NCBI RefSeq assembly: GCF_014805685.1 | Contig: NC_060887.1 | Location: 33,150,463-33,214,462 of the forward strand | DNA length: 64,000 nucleotides | From: Silurus meridionalis | Taxonomy: Eukaryota > Chordata > Actinopteri > Siluriformes > Siluridae | Direction of reading: 5' to 3' | In this document: piece after piece, positions 44,206-55,434 of the stretch | Numbering within the stretch: position 1 is the first letter of the stretch | How the letters are laid out: the number at the start of each line of letters is the position of its first letter | Made by a program: the position numbers and the translations under genes | The notes under the pieces: generated by a model | Database searches by the model: none | Seen by the model: only the letters and a program-made list of their open reading frames with translations | What the model was told of the DNA's origin: nothing

Positions 44206-44955
44206 ATGAAGAACACCGTGAAATGAAATAACGTTCCCCCAGGACCAAGGTGCTACATCGGACAAAATGAATTAACCAAAACGATCACGGAACTACACAC
44301 AACTCAAAACTCAAAACATAAAGTGCACATGTGCAAAATTTAGTACACATGAACATGGACAACTTAAGACAAGAAGACAGTAAACTAATTGTCGATATAG
44401 TAGACACAGATACACTGTAGCACTGACTAGTGTGATAGAGAAGGTTTGTACAAATGGATTGCGTGTGTGTGTGTGTGTGTGTGTGTGAGTTCAGTACCTT
44501 CATGTTGAAGAGTCTGATGGCTTGTGGAAAGAAACTGTCCGACTGTCTGGGGGCCAAAATGCTTCCATACCTTTCTCCAAACAGTAGGAGAGTGAAAAGT
44601 GTGTGTAAGAGGTGTGTGTCTGATCAGCCACAAGCTGGTGGCTTTACGGGTGCAGCATGTGGTTTAAATGTCGATGATGGACAGAAGGAAGCCCCAGATG
44701 ATCTTCTCAGCCATTCTTACTATATGCTGTAGGGTCTTGGAATCCGAAATGGTGCAATTCCCAAACCAGGCAGTGATGCAGCTGCTCAGGATGCTGTCCG
44801 TGGTCCCTCTGTTAAATGCTGTTTGGAGGTTTGGTGGAAGCTGTGCCTTCCACAGCTTTCTCAGGAGGTAGAGATTCTGCTGGGCTTTACTTGTTATGAA
44901 GCTGGTGTTGAAGTAGCAGGTGAGGTTCTCCGCCAGGTGAACATCAAAAAAGAAT
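44206..44955 (-). mobile_element. Rex-like LINE, 3' half
   Basis: Minus-strand coding pieces from 44930 to 44500: LLRKLWKAQLPPNLQTAFNR, STILSSCITAWFGN-like sequence (here TDSILSSCITAWFGNC), SKTLQHIVRMAEKIIWGFLP, then out of frame LTHTFHSPTVWRK, and QSDSFFPQAIRLFN just before the stop. This is the C-terminal region of a fish non-LTR polyprotein. The 3' untranslated part includes the (GT)n at 44463 and GTTCCCCCAGGACCAAGGTG near the end. The same 3' region, in better shape, is inserted at 55642. Confidence 0.72.
44463..44487 (+). repeat. (GT)n microsatellite
   Basis: Twenty-five bases of GT at the point where the LINE coding part passes into its 3' untranslated region. The copy at 55642 has a (CA)n on the sense strand at the same place. 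Confidence 0.92.
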
Positions 44956-45887
44956 TTGGTTATTGGATTATATCCTGTATTATATGGTTATAGGATATAA
45001 ATGATACTTTTCAACTCCAGGTAATAACATTCTTTACCATCATCTCTTTACCAGTCTTTAGAAAGTACAAATTCTAATACCTGTATGTATGATCAGTCCA
45101 GAACATGTCGAGGCTGCCCTATCGACCCACAGAGTACCAAACTTACATTTTTATGACTTTTTTGTCATCTATATACATCTCTATGTAATTCTGAACATGT
45201 TTCACAACATAACAATCTAGAAAGATCAAGAAGTAATTTTCAGAGTTACCCAAACACCAAATGCAGCAGTACTACAAAAACATCTTTCATCATGTCTGAA
45301 TGTGCCATTTACCCCCAGAAATTGTGTTGTTTACTCTTTTTTTTTGACTGGCTGTGAAATGAGGAAGCTGTTTTGTAGGGTGGGTTTAAAGAATCTTAAA
45401 GGAAAAAATTACAATGTTGCCTTGTCTCCATAATAATTTCATATCTGCCAATGTTTGAGTTTAGGACAGCATTTGAATTTTGTTTTCCTAACAGCTTAAG
45501 TGTTCTTGGCTTTCTTCTGATTTTTGACAGCCTACCATTATGAAAGTTAAATGAATTCAGGTGGACCCTAAACTAAAACATACATTATAATTTTGCTTGG
45601 GAAAAAATACTTTTGAACTTTTTCTTTTCTGAAAAAAGAGGACAAAATTCAAAGGGTTTTCCAATCTGAGGACTTTTTTATCTACTTAAATGTTTTTTTT
45701 TTTTATACACAAAATATTTTGTGTGGGATTCCTGGATTCAGGGTGCATCCAATTAAAGTTTATTTACTTCCTAAATACATTACTTATCACATTTCAAATA
45801 AAATTATGCAGTTATGCAGTAGTAATGTGCAAAATGACTTATAAACACATATGCATTTTTTGCATATTAATAGATATGATAACCATA
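44956..45887. other. Non-coding DNA, nothing recognised
   Basis: AT-rich with poly(T) near 45690-45701; no gene or named repeat. Confidence 0.4.
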
Positions 45888-45888
45888 A

Positions 45889-45976
<88 letters not shown>
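45888..45976 (+). repeat. (TAGA)n microsatellite
   Basis: About 22 uninterrupted copies of the tetranucleotide, the longest clean simple repeat in the window. Confidence 0.97.
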
Positions 45977-46435
45977 CTTTGTTAAACAAAATGTTCTGTA
46001 CCAGGCTATAGCAAAATAATATATATTTTTCCCCTGTGTTTTGTAAAAATGTATTTATACACATGCACTGATTACAATGTACAGATGCAATTTTCTGTCT
46101 AAAAATCCGCAACCTTTCCACTTCACTTCTCTTTCAAACTCCACTTTCATTCTTATTAAATGTCGTTCACTTATGTCCTGCCTTCAGCTATGATAATTAC
46201 AGAAACATATTTTATGCCCATGGCAAGAAGCAGGGGCAAGTTTTATGTTTTTGTTTCAGTCTATTTTTACTCAGTAGCATTCTCTCCAAAAAAACAATAC
46301 TGTGGGCTACTGACTCTTGAATGAAATCCATATACTAAGGGCAATTTGCTTTAGTGTTTCTCACATTTTTTCCATGTATATTTTCCTACAAATAAAACTA
46401 AGCTATGGCCTGTAATACAATCAGAACATTTTTTT
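45977..46435. other. Non-coding DNA, nothing recognised
   Basis: AT-rich; nothing recognised. Confidence 0.4.
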
Positions 46436-46620
46436 TTTCCTCTGGCTTTTCCCAGTGATAATGTGAGAGGATCAACCCAAACTTCTCTATCCCTGGATTT
46501 CAGGACCTCCTGAGGGACCTTCAGATGTTTTTAGGCCAACTGAGGCTCCTCTCACTTCTGATTAGCAGCTCCACTCTGAGGCTCTCTTGGATTGTTGAAC
46601 TCCTCACCCTATCTTAAAAA
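46436..46620 (-). mobile_element. Possible Rex1-like LINE remnant
   Basis: The complement reads GGGTGAGGAGTTCAACAATC, GAGAGCCTCAGAGTGGAGCT, GAGAGGAGCCTCAGTTGG and CATCTGAAGGTCCCTCAGGA, then GAAGTTTGGGTTGATCCTCT. From memory this parallels the C-terminal RMPPG-type region of Rex1 elements, but the frame is broken and the match is partial. Confidence 0.42.
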
Positions 46621-47096
46621 GTAGGCACAGCAACCCTGAAGAGGAACCTCATTTTCGCTGGCTGCACTTAATCCTTCATTCTTTTAGTCATTATATACAA
46701 CTTGTGGCCATAGTAAAGGATAGGGACCTACTTATTGGTAAACTGAGAAACTTCAGCTGAAAACTGAGCTGCTATTATTAAACCATTAGTACCATGCACA
46801 TTTTAAATAAGCCATCCCGATGGTGCAACACAGCTACCGGGTTGGAGCTCCAGTCAGAGATTTATATATTTTCCTCACTAGCTCTGCCTAAGCAGTTTTC
46901 TTCTGAACTGCTAGTATTTTAAGTGAATACTGTAGATGACCAGTCCAGGGTGTGTTGTTTGAACACATAAATTATTTAAAAATATAAAACTTACTTACCT
47001 CTTGCATATTTAATCATGCCAGGCTGCGAGCCAGTCGTACAAATAACCAGACAGACAGATTAAAGGTGTTCACTATGTTGCTTGATCAACGATGGG
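46621..47096. other. Non-coding DNA, nothing recognised
   Basis: No repeat family or coding signal identified. Confidence 0.4.
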
Positions 47097-47708
47097 ATAA
47101 TGAAGTACAAATACTTTGTTACTTTACTTAAGTAGATTTTAGTATGCTGATGTACTTTACTTCACTATTTATGTTTCGGACAGCTTTTTTTACCTTTTAC
47201 CTAGTCATTACAACCCTAACCCTAACCCTAGTTTTAATCTATTTACATGATATTTTTTCTTAACATTGCATGCTGCGTTGAGCCTATCAACCTGATTTCT
47301 TGTCATTGCGTGGCTTTTTCAACCTACATTCCCTGGTTATAGCACACCACAAAAGTAGGCTAGTTAACAAAGCTAACAATTAGCAAGGCAGAAGGTAACA
47401 AGAAGTATGGGGTTAGTGTGGATGAGACAGTGATATAAACATGATTGAGAACAGAGATCACCTGATCGTCATCATCTTTTCTCTGCTTGTGTTCTATATG
47501 GTGGAGGTTTAGCCTGGATCCAATCATGAGATAACAAAAGAAAATGTGAAATTCTTTTATATTAATATATTAATATGATGTGAGGTCACTAAAACAGGTA
47601 GTAGTAATGACTACTTTTTATTTTAGTACAAGTCAGAGCCCAAACTTCTTTTAAAACATGAGTATTTCTACCTAAGTGAAGGATGTGTGTACTTTTGCCA
47701 TCTTTAAG
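47097..47708 (+). repeat. Dispersed fish repeat (GTACTTTACTTAAGTA type)
   Basis: Left block AGTACAAATACTTTGTTACT, TTACTTAAGTAGATTTTAGT and ATGTACTTTACTTCACTATT; right block TACAAGTCAGAGCCCAAACT, TGAGTATTTCTACCTAAGTG and GTACTTTTGCCATC. The two ends are weak inverted repeats (GATGG next to AAGTAC). About 350 bp between them is unrelated in wording and includes a telomere-like tract. Confidence 0.55.
47212..47231 (-). repeat. Short interstitial telomere-like repeat
   Basis: Three copies of CCCTAA in a row, equal to TTAGGG on the minus strand. A shorter one occurs near 13851. Too short to indicate a chromosome end. Confidence 0.75.
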
Positions 47709-47756
47709 CTTGATATTTTAGCAGTCAACCTGATTGTCTCTCTCAGGGGATTACAT

Positions 47757-47860
47757 TTTTATGTTTATGGCATTTGGCAGATGCCCCTATGCAGAGCGAC
47801 AATCATCTCATTTTTCTCAGAAGTCATCACCACCTTCTGATCAGTAATCATTACATGTCT
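47757..47860 (-). repeat. SINE type-B tail fragment
   Basis: TATGGCATTTGGCAGATGCC followed by CCTATGCAGAGCGACAATCA is the minus-strand type-B SINE end. The tRNA-derived head is not recognisable. Confidence 0.6.
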
Positions 47861-49214
47861 AAAGATGAACCCTGTTCACATTTAACCATCTTAAAATGTT
47901 CTGCTTAGAGAAGTGTTTAAAATGGTTTTAGACACTACAGAGAAATACTCTTTTCTCTTGCAATACTTCTGTAATATTCTTTAGCCCAATATATATTAGT
48001 TAAAGTGATGCCAATAATTTTGATTCCAGTGTTTTGCAGGGAAAAATCGCTGATTATTACATTGTTCATGTGGGTTTATACAGTTCATCAATATAGAGAC
48101 ACACTCAAACTGTGTGTATATTGTTAAACCAACCACAGTTATGTTTCCTTGTTTTTTGCTGTTTTTTTATATACAAGTAATGTTGGAGAAAAAGTGTATA
48201 GGTGGTTACTTACAATACAATTATTTACTTACTGTGCTGGGTCTTGCAATCAAATTCTATTTTGTCTTGCAAATGATCCATGTAACGATCAGCAAGCTAC
48301 TGCTGCACACAGCACAGGTTCCAGGCCATGGCACAGCATGATCAATACACCCACCTTCACTCCCAATTAACATAGCAAGTGTTTTGACTGTTTCCTTGGC
48401 TTGTGTTACTCTGCCTATCGTATCTCATGAGGCTGTAATGCCACATTACGTTGCTAATCAGGTTTTTTGTTTTTCTACATACTGATAAGAATAGAAAGTG
48501 TGAGACAGATGGAAAGAGAATGCAAAAAGACAAGAGACAGTGAGCAAGTAAAAGAAATTCTACACATCTACAAAGCTGTCTTCATTGGCACAGAAGATAA
48601 AAGTTAACCTCCCATGGGGAAAACCCACAGTCCCTGGGTGGTGATGAGCTCTCCCTTCAAAGGTCATCTGCCACATGGCTCTGTAATGATCAGTGATAGA
48701 ATGAAAATTAAATAAATAAAAATGAAAGCCAAACCACAGCCAGCAAATTCAATTAGGAGAAGAAATGAATCTGATGTCTCATAAATTCTTCATTAGATCA
48801 CTTTTGCATTTACTTTTGCACAGCAGCATGGCTTTTCGATTTAAAACCTCTTTTGTTCTTTTTTTTTTTTTTTCTAGTTACTGATACAAAGCTTTGAAAG
48901 GAAAAGAAGGAGAGCTTCAGAGGCTCAAAGAGAAGCCATATTTTTTCTTCTGTGCATGCCATTAAAGAGGATGTTCTTTATGTCTGGCTTTGAATACTAA
49001 CTTTCAAAAAGTTGCACAAGACAAGACATATAGTATAAACATCAATACCTTCTATTATAATTTTCAGTCTATTTAGCTCACACATACATGCGTATGAATG
49101 TTGGTGATGCATTTCCAATTTTTACTCTTCTCATTTAAAACATATTCTAGATGGACAAATGTGTATGAACACATTGACCGTAAGATTTATATGTTCGTTT
49201 TGAACATCACAGCG

Positions 49215-49255
<41 letters not shown>

Positions 49256-49525
49256 TTACAGATTTATAATTTATGATTATCACACAGATTTTAATTAAAT
49301 AGCACTTGTTTATTTACACCAACTATGATAACAGAATTGTAATATTTTATATCGCAGGCTGTAAAAAAAATAAAACAGCGTAAAGCACTTGTAAATTCTG
49401 ACATAATAATAAGACTATCTGAAGAATTTACACTGGCTTTTACAGACTAATAAAGCATTTTGTATCCTTGTGGCTGATGTTGGCTGAATCCCTACTCTCT
49501 ACTGCACCTTATATGGCTTTAATTG
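47861..49525. other. Low-repeat DNA with simple repeats
   Basis: About 1.66 kb. It contains a poly(T) near 48858-48874 and the (TTA)n at 49218. No coding or transposon signal recognised. Confidence 0.45.
49218..49255 (+). repeat. (TTA)n microsatellite
   Basis: About 38 bases of uninterrupted TTA/ATT. Confidence 0.95.
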
Positions 49526-49607
49526 AAGGGTTAAGGACAGAGTATTATGGAGACGGATGAACCACAGTGGCAACCCCTAACAGGAGCAGCCAAATTAAGA
49601 GGAAGTA
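49526..49607 (+). mobile_element. RTE-type LINE 3' tail (fragment)
   Basis: GGTTAAGGACAGAGTATTAT, GGAGACGGATGAACCACAGT and GGCAACCCCTAACAGGAGCA, AGCCAAATTAAGAG follow the LINE end at 41750-41801 with substitutions. Only about 80 bp of the 3' end is present. Confidence 0.7.
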
Positions 49608-49664
49608 GACCATGTATCAAATGAGGATATTGGATATTATTTCATTTTGGTTTTCTTCAATATC

Positions 49665-50165
49665 TTCCTTTTCTTCTTTCGGATTTCCCATTAGGGGTCA
49701 TCACAGTGGATCATCTGTTTTAAATTATCCACCTGCATGTCTTTCCTCACCACATCCATAAACCTTCTCCTTGGCCTAGCCCTTTTCTTGTTGCCTGGCA
49801 CCTCCATTCTCAATGTCTTCCACTGATCTGCATATGTCCAAACCATCTCAATAAGGCCTCCCTCACTCTGTTTTCAAAACGTCCTACATGTGCAGTCCCT
49901 CTAATAAACTCATTCCTAATCCTGTCCAGCTTCATCACTCCCAATAGAAATCTCAGCATCTTCAGCTCTGCTACTTCCAGCTCCACCTTCTCTTTTAGTC
50001 TTTTCTTTACCTCTTTAAAACACTCTCCATTACTTTGCACTGTTGACCCCAGGTACCTAAATTTATCCACCTTCACCACCTCTTCTCTCTGCAACCACAC
50101 CACTCCACTGCCCTCCCTCTCATTCACACACATACTCTCACTACAAATCACAATATCATCCACAA
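49665..50165 (-). mobile_element. RTE-type LINE, 5'-truncated, 3' end present
   Basis: The minus strand reads DDIVICSES (end of polymerase motif C, FADDIV), MCVNEREGSGVVWLQREEVV, KVDKFRYLGSTVQSNGECFK, then after an internal deletion VELEVAELKMLRFLLGVMKL, DRIRNEFIRGTAHVGRFENR and EALLRWFGHMQISGRH, followed by the 3' tail ending near 49670 (complement GTGATGACCCCTAATGGG and CCGAAAGAAG). It is tail to tail with the fragment at 49526. Confidence 0.85.
49810..50163 (-). pseudogene. RTE-type LINE RT C-terminal fragment, open frame
   Basis: A 117-codon open frame covering the DDIVICSE motif-C residues and the region downstream of the polymerase. The thumb/connection part between KEVKKRL and KVELEVAE is deleted in frame (about 40-50 residues compared with the copy at 41310-41460). 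The catalytic palm is lost upstream, so no enzyme is expected. The first Met is not a native start. Confidence 0.82.
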
Positions 50166-51035
50166 TTACAATATAGTCTATGTAGACTGCATCAAGGAGC
50201 AGTGTATCTAAGAAGTAATCTTAGTGTAAGATTTTGGGGTTAAGTTTTTATCCAATCAGATTTTGGCCTTCACATGTTGCCAGGGTATTAGGGAATTGCC
50301 ATGAGGCTGACAATGGGAACAAAGAAGGCATCCTATTCATTCAAACTTTTTAACCAATCAGGATACAACTTGCTTACTCCAAGGCTTCCTAGAAGGCATC
50401 CAAAGACGTCAGCATTTTCAAGTCTTTTGATTGGATGGTTAGATCATGCTAATGAGAGCATAGTAACGTGGATTTAATAGCTTTTTTTTCATTCCATAAT
50501 AGCTGACAGAAGAAAAGAATTTGATTTGGTGGCAGTTATATTTACAAGGACATTTAGAAAGACTTTTTGAGAAAAGCTGGACATTATGTGGAAAGGTGGA
50601 CCAAAACAGTTCAAAACAGTTGTTGAGGTTTTTTATGAACCTTTTATACTTTTGCTGTTTCTTTTGTGTCGAATTTGCACAAAAAATCCCTCAATTTGCC
50701 TTCATTAAAATCTGCATGAAAACCGTAATTCATGAAAATGCACGGAAATGAACAAAAATGCATGGAAGACCCAAGGTCATTTTATGTTGTTAATACTGAA
50801 GCTTCTGCTAGAGATGATGTACATGGGCGGTGCAGCTATGACTGCAATGAAAGGAGACTTGTTGAATTGTGTTCAATGTGTCGAATTGTGTTACATTGAT
50901 GCTTGCTATAGCTGAAACGCCATCATGGTATTAAGAGATGGATTGACTCAGGTAGGACAGCATTGAAGGCCTAGGTGTAAAATGCAAGGTATGATAAAGT
51001 ATGAAATCTGTGACCTTAATCAAGGAATGGTTGTT
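50166..51035. other. Non-coding DNA, nothing recognised
   Basis: About 870 bp. TCCAATCAGATTTTGGCC and ACCAATCAGGATACAACT at 50251 and 50352 are similar short blocks about 100 bp apart, perhaps an old repeat. No coding signal. Confidence 0.4.
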
Positions 51036-51110
51036 GGTTCCAGATGAGCTGGTTTGATTATTTCAGGAACTGCTGATCTACTGGGAATTTCACACCCAAC
51101 ATTTTTCACA
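51036..51110 (+). mobile_element. Tc1-like remnant (short)
   Basis: GGTTCCAGATGAGCTGGTTT, GATTATTTCAGGAACTGCTG and GGGAATTTCACACCCAACA match the start of the family seen at 30225. Confidence 0.6.
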
Positions 51111-51736
51111 TGAAATTATTTTTAATCAGTGTTTTCAGTTACACGGATATTTATGCACCGCTTACATTTTGGTATTTCATCTGTTTGTGTTGTTGCTGGT
51201 TTTGTTGACCAAACCCAGAACCCGGCTTCTGCCACAGATAATCACAGTCTGTGCATTGGAAGTTAAGCCTCGGCATCTCTGAGTGTTGAGCCGTACACAA
51301 ACCAAATCGCCATGCTGTATTTACTATCTGTGTACAGATGCATTTGTTTGGTAGAAATATGAGCAGCAGGGGATGCTTTGCTTCTACAGATAAGTAATTC
51401 TCTTGTTTTTGTGTTGTTTTTTCAAACTCCTGAATCAGGCCTGACAATATTAACACATGTATGGCATAATTTAATGAATAATTCAAATAAGTCTTAACAG
51501 AGGAGTAGAGCAGCCAAAAATCTTTCAATAATATAAAAATAAACAAAATAAATAAATAAAAGATTAAATAATATATATATATATATATTTTTTCTAATGA
51601 ATAAAAAGTAAAAAAAAAAAAAACACATACAAAGGTATACAAAGGAAAAAACAACATACTACTTTACTGTGGATCTAATTACACAGGTTTAGGTTTCCAT
51701 TTTATTTGTTTATACAGTATAACTAAATGCAGATAC
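51111..51736. other. Non-coding DNA, A- and TA-rich
   Basis: Balanced sequence at 51150-51400 without recognised repeats, then AT-rich runs (51540-51625). The long minus-strand frame here (168 codons) is mostly Ile/Phe/Tyr from the AT-rich part and I do not accept it as a gene. Confidence 0.45.
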
Positions 51737-51792
51737 TAGATGTGGCAGGTAAACACTTTTGTGAAATGTTATGCGAACATGTTTGCAGTCAG
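51737..51792 (+). repeat. 56-bp direct repeat, left copy
   Basis: Starts TAGATGTGGCAGGTAAACAC and ends ACATGTTTGCAGTCAG. It is identical at all 56 positions to 52731-52786 and lies directly left of the truncated Tc1 element. Confidence 0.97.
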
Positions 51793-52522
51793 AATTGCAT
51801 CAAAGAGTGGCATCTTGGGGTCACAGAGTCTCCAAAACAACCATCACACGCTCTCTACATGCCAACAAGCTGTTTGGGAGGCATGCAAGGAAAAAGCCTT
51901 TTCTCACTAACACTCACAAACGTAAACGCCTGGAGTTTGCTAAGCGGTACTGGGACTTCAACTGGGATCGTGTGCTTTGGTCAGATGAGACTAAGATTGA
52001 GCTTTTGGCAACAAACACTCTAAGTGGGTCTGGCGTAAAACAAAAGATGAGTATGCCGAAGTATGGTGGAGGATCTGTGATGCTGTGGGCCTGTTTCTCT
52101 TCCAAAGGCCCTGGGAACCTTGTTAGGGTGCATGGCATTATGAACGCTTTGAAGTACCAGGATATTTTAAATAAAAACCTGATGGCCTCTGCCAGAAAGC
52201 TGAAGATGGGTCGTCATTGGGTCTTTCAGCAGGATAATGATCCAAAACATGTGGCAAAATCTACACAAAAGTGGTTCAGCAGTCACAAACTCAAGGTCCT
52301 CCCATGGCCATCTCAGTCCCCAGACCTCAACCCAATCGAAAACCTGTGGGGCGAGCTAAAGAGAAGAGTGCATAAGAGAGGACCCAGGACACTGGATGAT
52401 CTAGAAAGATTGTGCAAAGAAGAATGGTCAAAATCCTCTCTGTGTTCTCCAATCTTGTGAAATGTTATAGGAGGAGATTAAGTGCTGTCTTGTTGGCAAA
52501 AGGAGGTTGTACAAAGTATTAA
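51771..52522 (+). pseudogene. Tc1-type DD34E transposase, N-terminus missing
   Basis: The open frame (to 52460) holds all three catalytic acids: [22 protein letters not shown] and [14 protein letters not shown], with conventional spacing between the second Asp and Glu. KKPFLTNTHKRKRLEFAKRY precedes the first Asp. Residues near NTLSGSGVKQKMSMPKYGGG are altered by a local frame change and deletion. Near 52440 a frameshift leads to SSLCSPIL and a stop; in another frame the true end SAVLLAKGGCTKY closes at 52522. The first codons come from the flanking direct repeat, so the Met at 51771 is not native. DNA-binding domains are absent. Confidence 0.87.
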
Positions 52523-52730
52523 CATCAGGGTGCCAATAATTGTGGCACACATGATTTCAAGTTTTTTTTTTTTCTAAATGTGTGATTTTTACCACCAAAG
52601 TAATGTACTTAAATAAAGGTTGGATTTTCTCTTTTTGCATTTGGGTTCTATGTTGTTTTAAAAAAGGAGAATTTTTAGAAGTCCACGACCACATCTTAAA
52701 CAGGGGTGCCAATAATTGTGGAGGGCATTG
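51793..52730 (+). mobile_element. Tc1-like transposon, left half deleted
   Basis: The right end reads CAGGGGTGCCAATAATTGTG then GAGGGCATTGTA, the usual end of a large fish Tc1 family, and is flanked by TA. An inner copy, CAGGGTGCCAATAATTGTGG, lies at 52526. The left terminal repeat and the transposase N-terminus are missing: the sequence begins abruptly inside the transposase at 51793. The element sits exactly between the two copies of the 56-bp repeat. Confidence 0.88.
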
Positions 52731-52786
52731 TAGATGTGGCAGGTAAACACTTTTGTGAAATGTTATGCGAACATGTTTGCAGTCAG
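52731..52786 (+). repeat. 56-bp direct repeat, right copy
   Basis: Exact copy of 51737-51792, placed immediately after the right terminus of the Tc1 element. It is followed by CATTATTCAGTAGTC, which the left copy lacks. Confidence 0.97.
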
Positions 52787-53105
52787 CATTATTCAGTAGT
52801 CAGTCATTCAAATTGCATTGAATCACCTTCATACCACAGCACTATTCTTTCTGATTAGTCAAAAGGGGTGGATTTATTTTCCATAATAACAGCCCTGACA
52901 TGGCTTATGCCTGTATTCAGATACAGGTTTGGTTCAATGCACTGCTAACACATTATACTTTCTATCCATTTTTGTATAGTAGCAACTAATACCAGGATTT
53001 GAATGTTGCTTTTAACAATAGATATTATAAGAGGACTTACGGAATCAAATATACTGTGAATATACATTTTGCCATCATAAATGTTTCCATGTTAATGTAT
53101 CCCTT
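52787..53105. other. Non-coding DNA, nothing recognised
   Basis: About 320 bp, AT-rich, no feature seen. Confidence 0.4.
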
Positions 53106-53303
53106 TATATTTACATTTATGGCATAAACCTTTATCCAGAGCAACGTACATCTCATTACCATTTTTTTTCACAATTGAGCAGATATGGGGCTTGGGGCTT
53201 GCTTAGGAGCCTAAGAGGGGTAACTTCGTATAGCTGGGATTTGAACTCATGACCTTCAGACCAAAAGTCCAATATCCTAAACACTAATCTACCACCTCCC
53301 CTA
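53106..53303 (-). mobile_element. tRNA-derived SINE (type B)
   Basis: On this strand: tail TTTACATTTATGGCATAAAC and CTTTATCCAGAGCAACGTAC, body GGCTTGCTTAGGAGCCTAAG, B-box region GGGATTTGAACTCATGACCT and A-box end ATCCTAAACACTAATCTACC. It is a nearly complete minus-strand copy. Confidence 0.82.
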
Positions 53304-55434
53304 ATAGCATATAATAAATTGTAACCCCAATTCCTATCTCTTATTAACTATATCTTTTCCTATGAACTCTAAAACTGTGTTTTCTAAACACTGATCTTTA
53401 CAAATCAGCTGGATATTTGAGAAAAATTGTTTCCTCTTGATCAGTTTCTTAGATTTTTGTACATTTCAGTCCTATAAATGCAACTGTGTCTTCAAGCTTC
53501 AGGAAAGTACAAGGCAGACACGAAGAGCTGAGAGAAATATGTGCTTGTCTTTCAAGCTCAGCCTTTAGGACGTCTTTTAACTAAAAGCCAGGAGGAAAAG
53601 CATCGATCACTTTACGCGGAACAACAGATTTTACAGGACAAATAAAAAATATGCCGTGGTACACCTTAAAGGCAAGTAGACTGACAGCCAGTATTTATTA
53701 GAAAAGGCCCATCAAAACTGCCATCTGAGAAAAAGGTCAGCGATTGCTATTAGAGACAAAGAGGAAAAAAACAGCAATATGAATCAGGACTAGAATTTCA
53801 CAGGGATTTCTGAATAACCAAATCTACATTCATACATTCACATTCTCATGAATTTCTTTTATTGTTATACTTGCTACTTTTTTAAGCAAATTCCGGATGA
53901 GATGCTAATATAGTCTGGAGTAAAGGAAATTCCATGTGCCCTTGCGAGATAAATGCAATGTGCTGAAAATGTTAAAAAGTATTATTGCCAATAGGCCAAG
54001 ACCTTGGGAAGTGTGCAGTGACTTTGTGCTTTCCTCAGTCTCAATCCAGTTGACCCTTTGAGACCCAGAGAATGTGGTTGTGGATTTCAGCACCAGATCT
54101 GTGTTGTTGTGTTGTTATTGCCTCCAAGAAAAAAAGCCTCCCTATCCTGTTAAAACGCACGCGTAAAAAAAAAAAATATTTTCCTAAAAGCTAAACCACA
54201 TAATGAATAAGGTTTAAACAAATGTTTAAACAAAAAAAAAGACTAAAAATGAAATTTTCTTTGATTGCTTATGAAATATAAATCAATTAATTTGACCTGA
54301 GATACAAGTGCTGTTTGGTGTGCTATATAATTTGACCTCATCTCACAACAGTCCTTGCATCACAAGGGATTTAAGCCAATCAGTCCCTGAAAAATTGGCT
54401 CTCAATCTTTCAATTTCGTTCAGTTTCGCTTCTAATGAAATTGTATTGAAATATGAATCCACTGCCAAAGTGCACATGTCCCCAGATAGATTTATTTCTT
54501 CTGAAATTAATTCAGCTTTTATCTTGACTTTAATGACCTTATCAAACCAGGATTAAAGAGCTTTGCTTCTGATCTTAGAAGGTATGCACAGTCTTCAAAT
54601 AGATGGTTTAACAATCTTATTCTGCTCTTCAGGTCTGTGGGGCACCAACTGGGTGGCATGCAGTGGCTGCCGTCATTCACAAAAGATATTACAGTACAGT
54701 ATAAACCGGGTATATACAGTACATAATATTTTTATTAATTGCATTCCAGTGCCATACAGGATGACTTCTGGCATATAATGCATAGCTCTCTATCTGACAG
54801 CAATCCAACTGATGGTTTTTTGTAGCTTTTTTTTCCATTTTCTTTTCAAACTTTATGACATACAGCATGCCTGTGATTATTTATAGTCCTTATAAGTCAT
54901 CACCTAACTTCATATTCAATCCCTGATGGGCTTATCAAAGTTCGGAGGTGATGGATGTCACTGTTGCAATGGCCAGATTAGCAGCAAGCTATGTCAGCAC
55001 TGGAGTCTACAGGAGGTGCTTGCAGACATACATCACATAGAGAACACGATCAGCATTAGACAGTGGTGATGGATGAAAGCACCAATCGCATTTACACGCT
55101 GTAGACTTACCACAAATTTGGTGCTGAACCTTTAAAAATTCACAGGAAGAACAGGAAGCTGCTATAACAAATGCACGATGGGGTTATGATTACAAAGAGT
55201 TGCATCGTATTTTCCTCTTGGTGTGGATGAGTGTGTGAATTGGTAATGTTAATGTGTTTCATTCCAGAATTACATACCACATCAAGTAATTTTTTTATTA
55301 TTTTATCTGTTAGATAAGTTTAGATTGTCACTGTGCAGAGCACAAGTACAGCCACTGACATGCATTTAGCATGTAACCAAAAGTGCAAATAGCAATGCAT
55401 ATTAATAGCTAAATCCAATATATAAATATACATA
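53304..55434. other. Low-repeat DNA, possible conserved non-coding sequence
   Basis: About 2.1 kb without recognised transposons. Balanced stretches lie at 53480-53790 and 54900-55210. Open frames (53905-54093, 54308-54556, 54563-54778) show no domain. Confidence 0.4.

Noticed and set aside
51151..51657. Minus-strand frame of 168 codons
   Set aside because: Half of it is Ile/Tyr/Phe-rich text from an AT-rich run and the rest shows no domain or splice signals.
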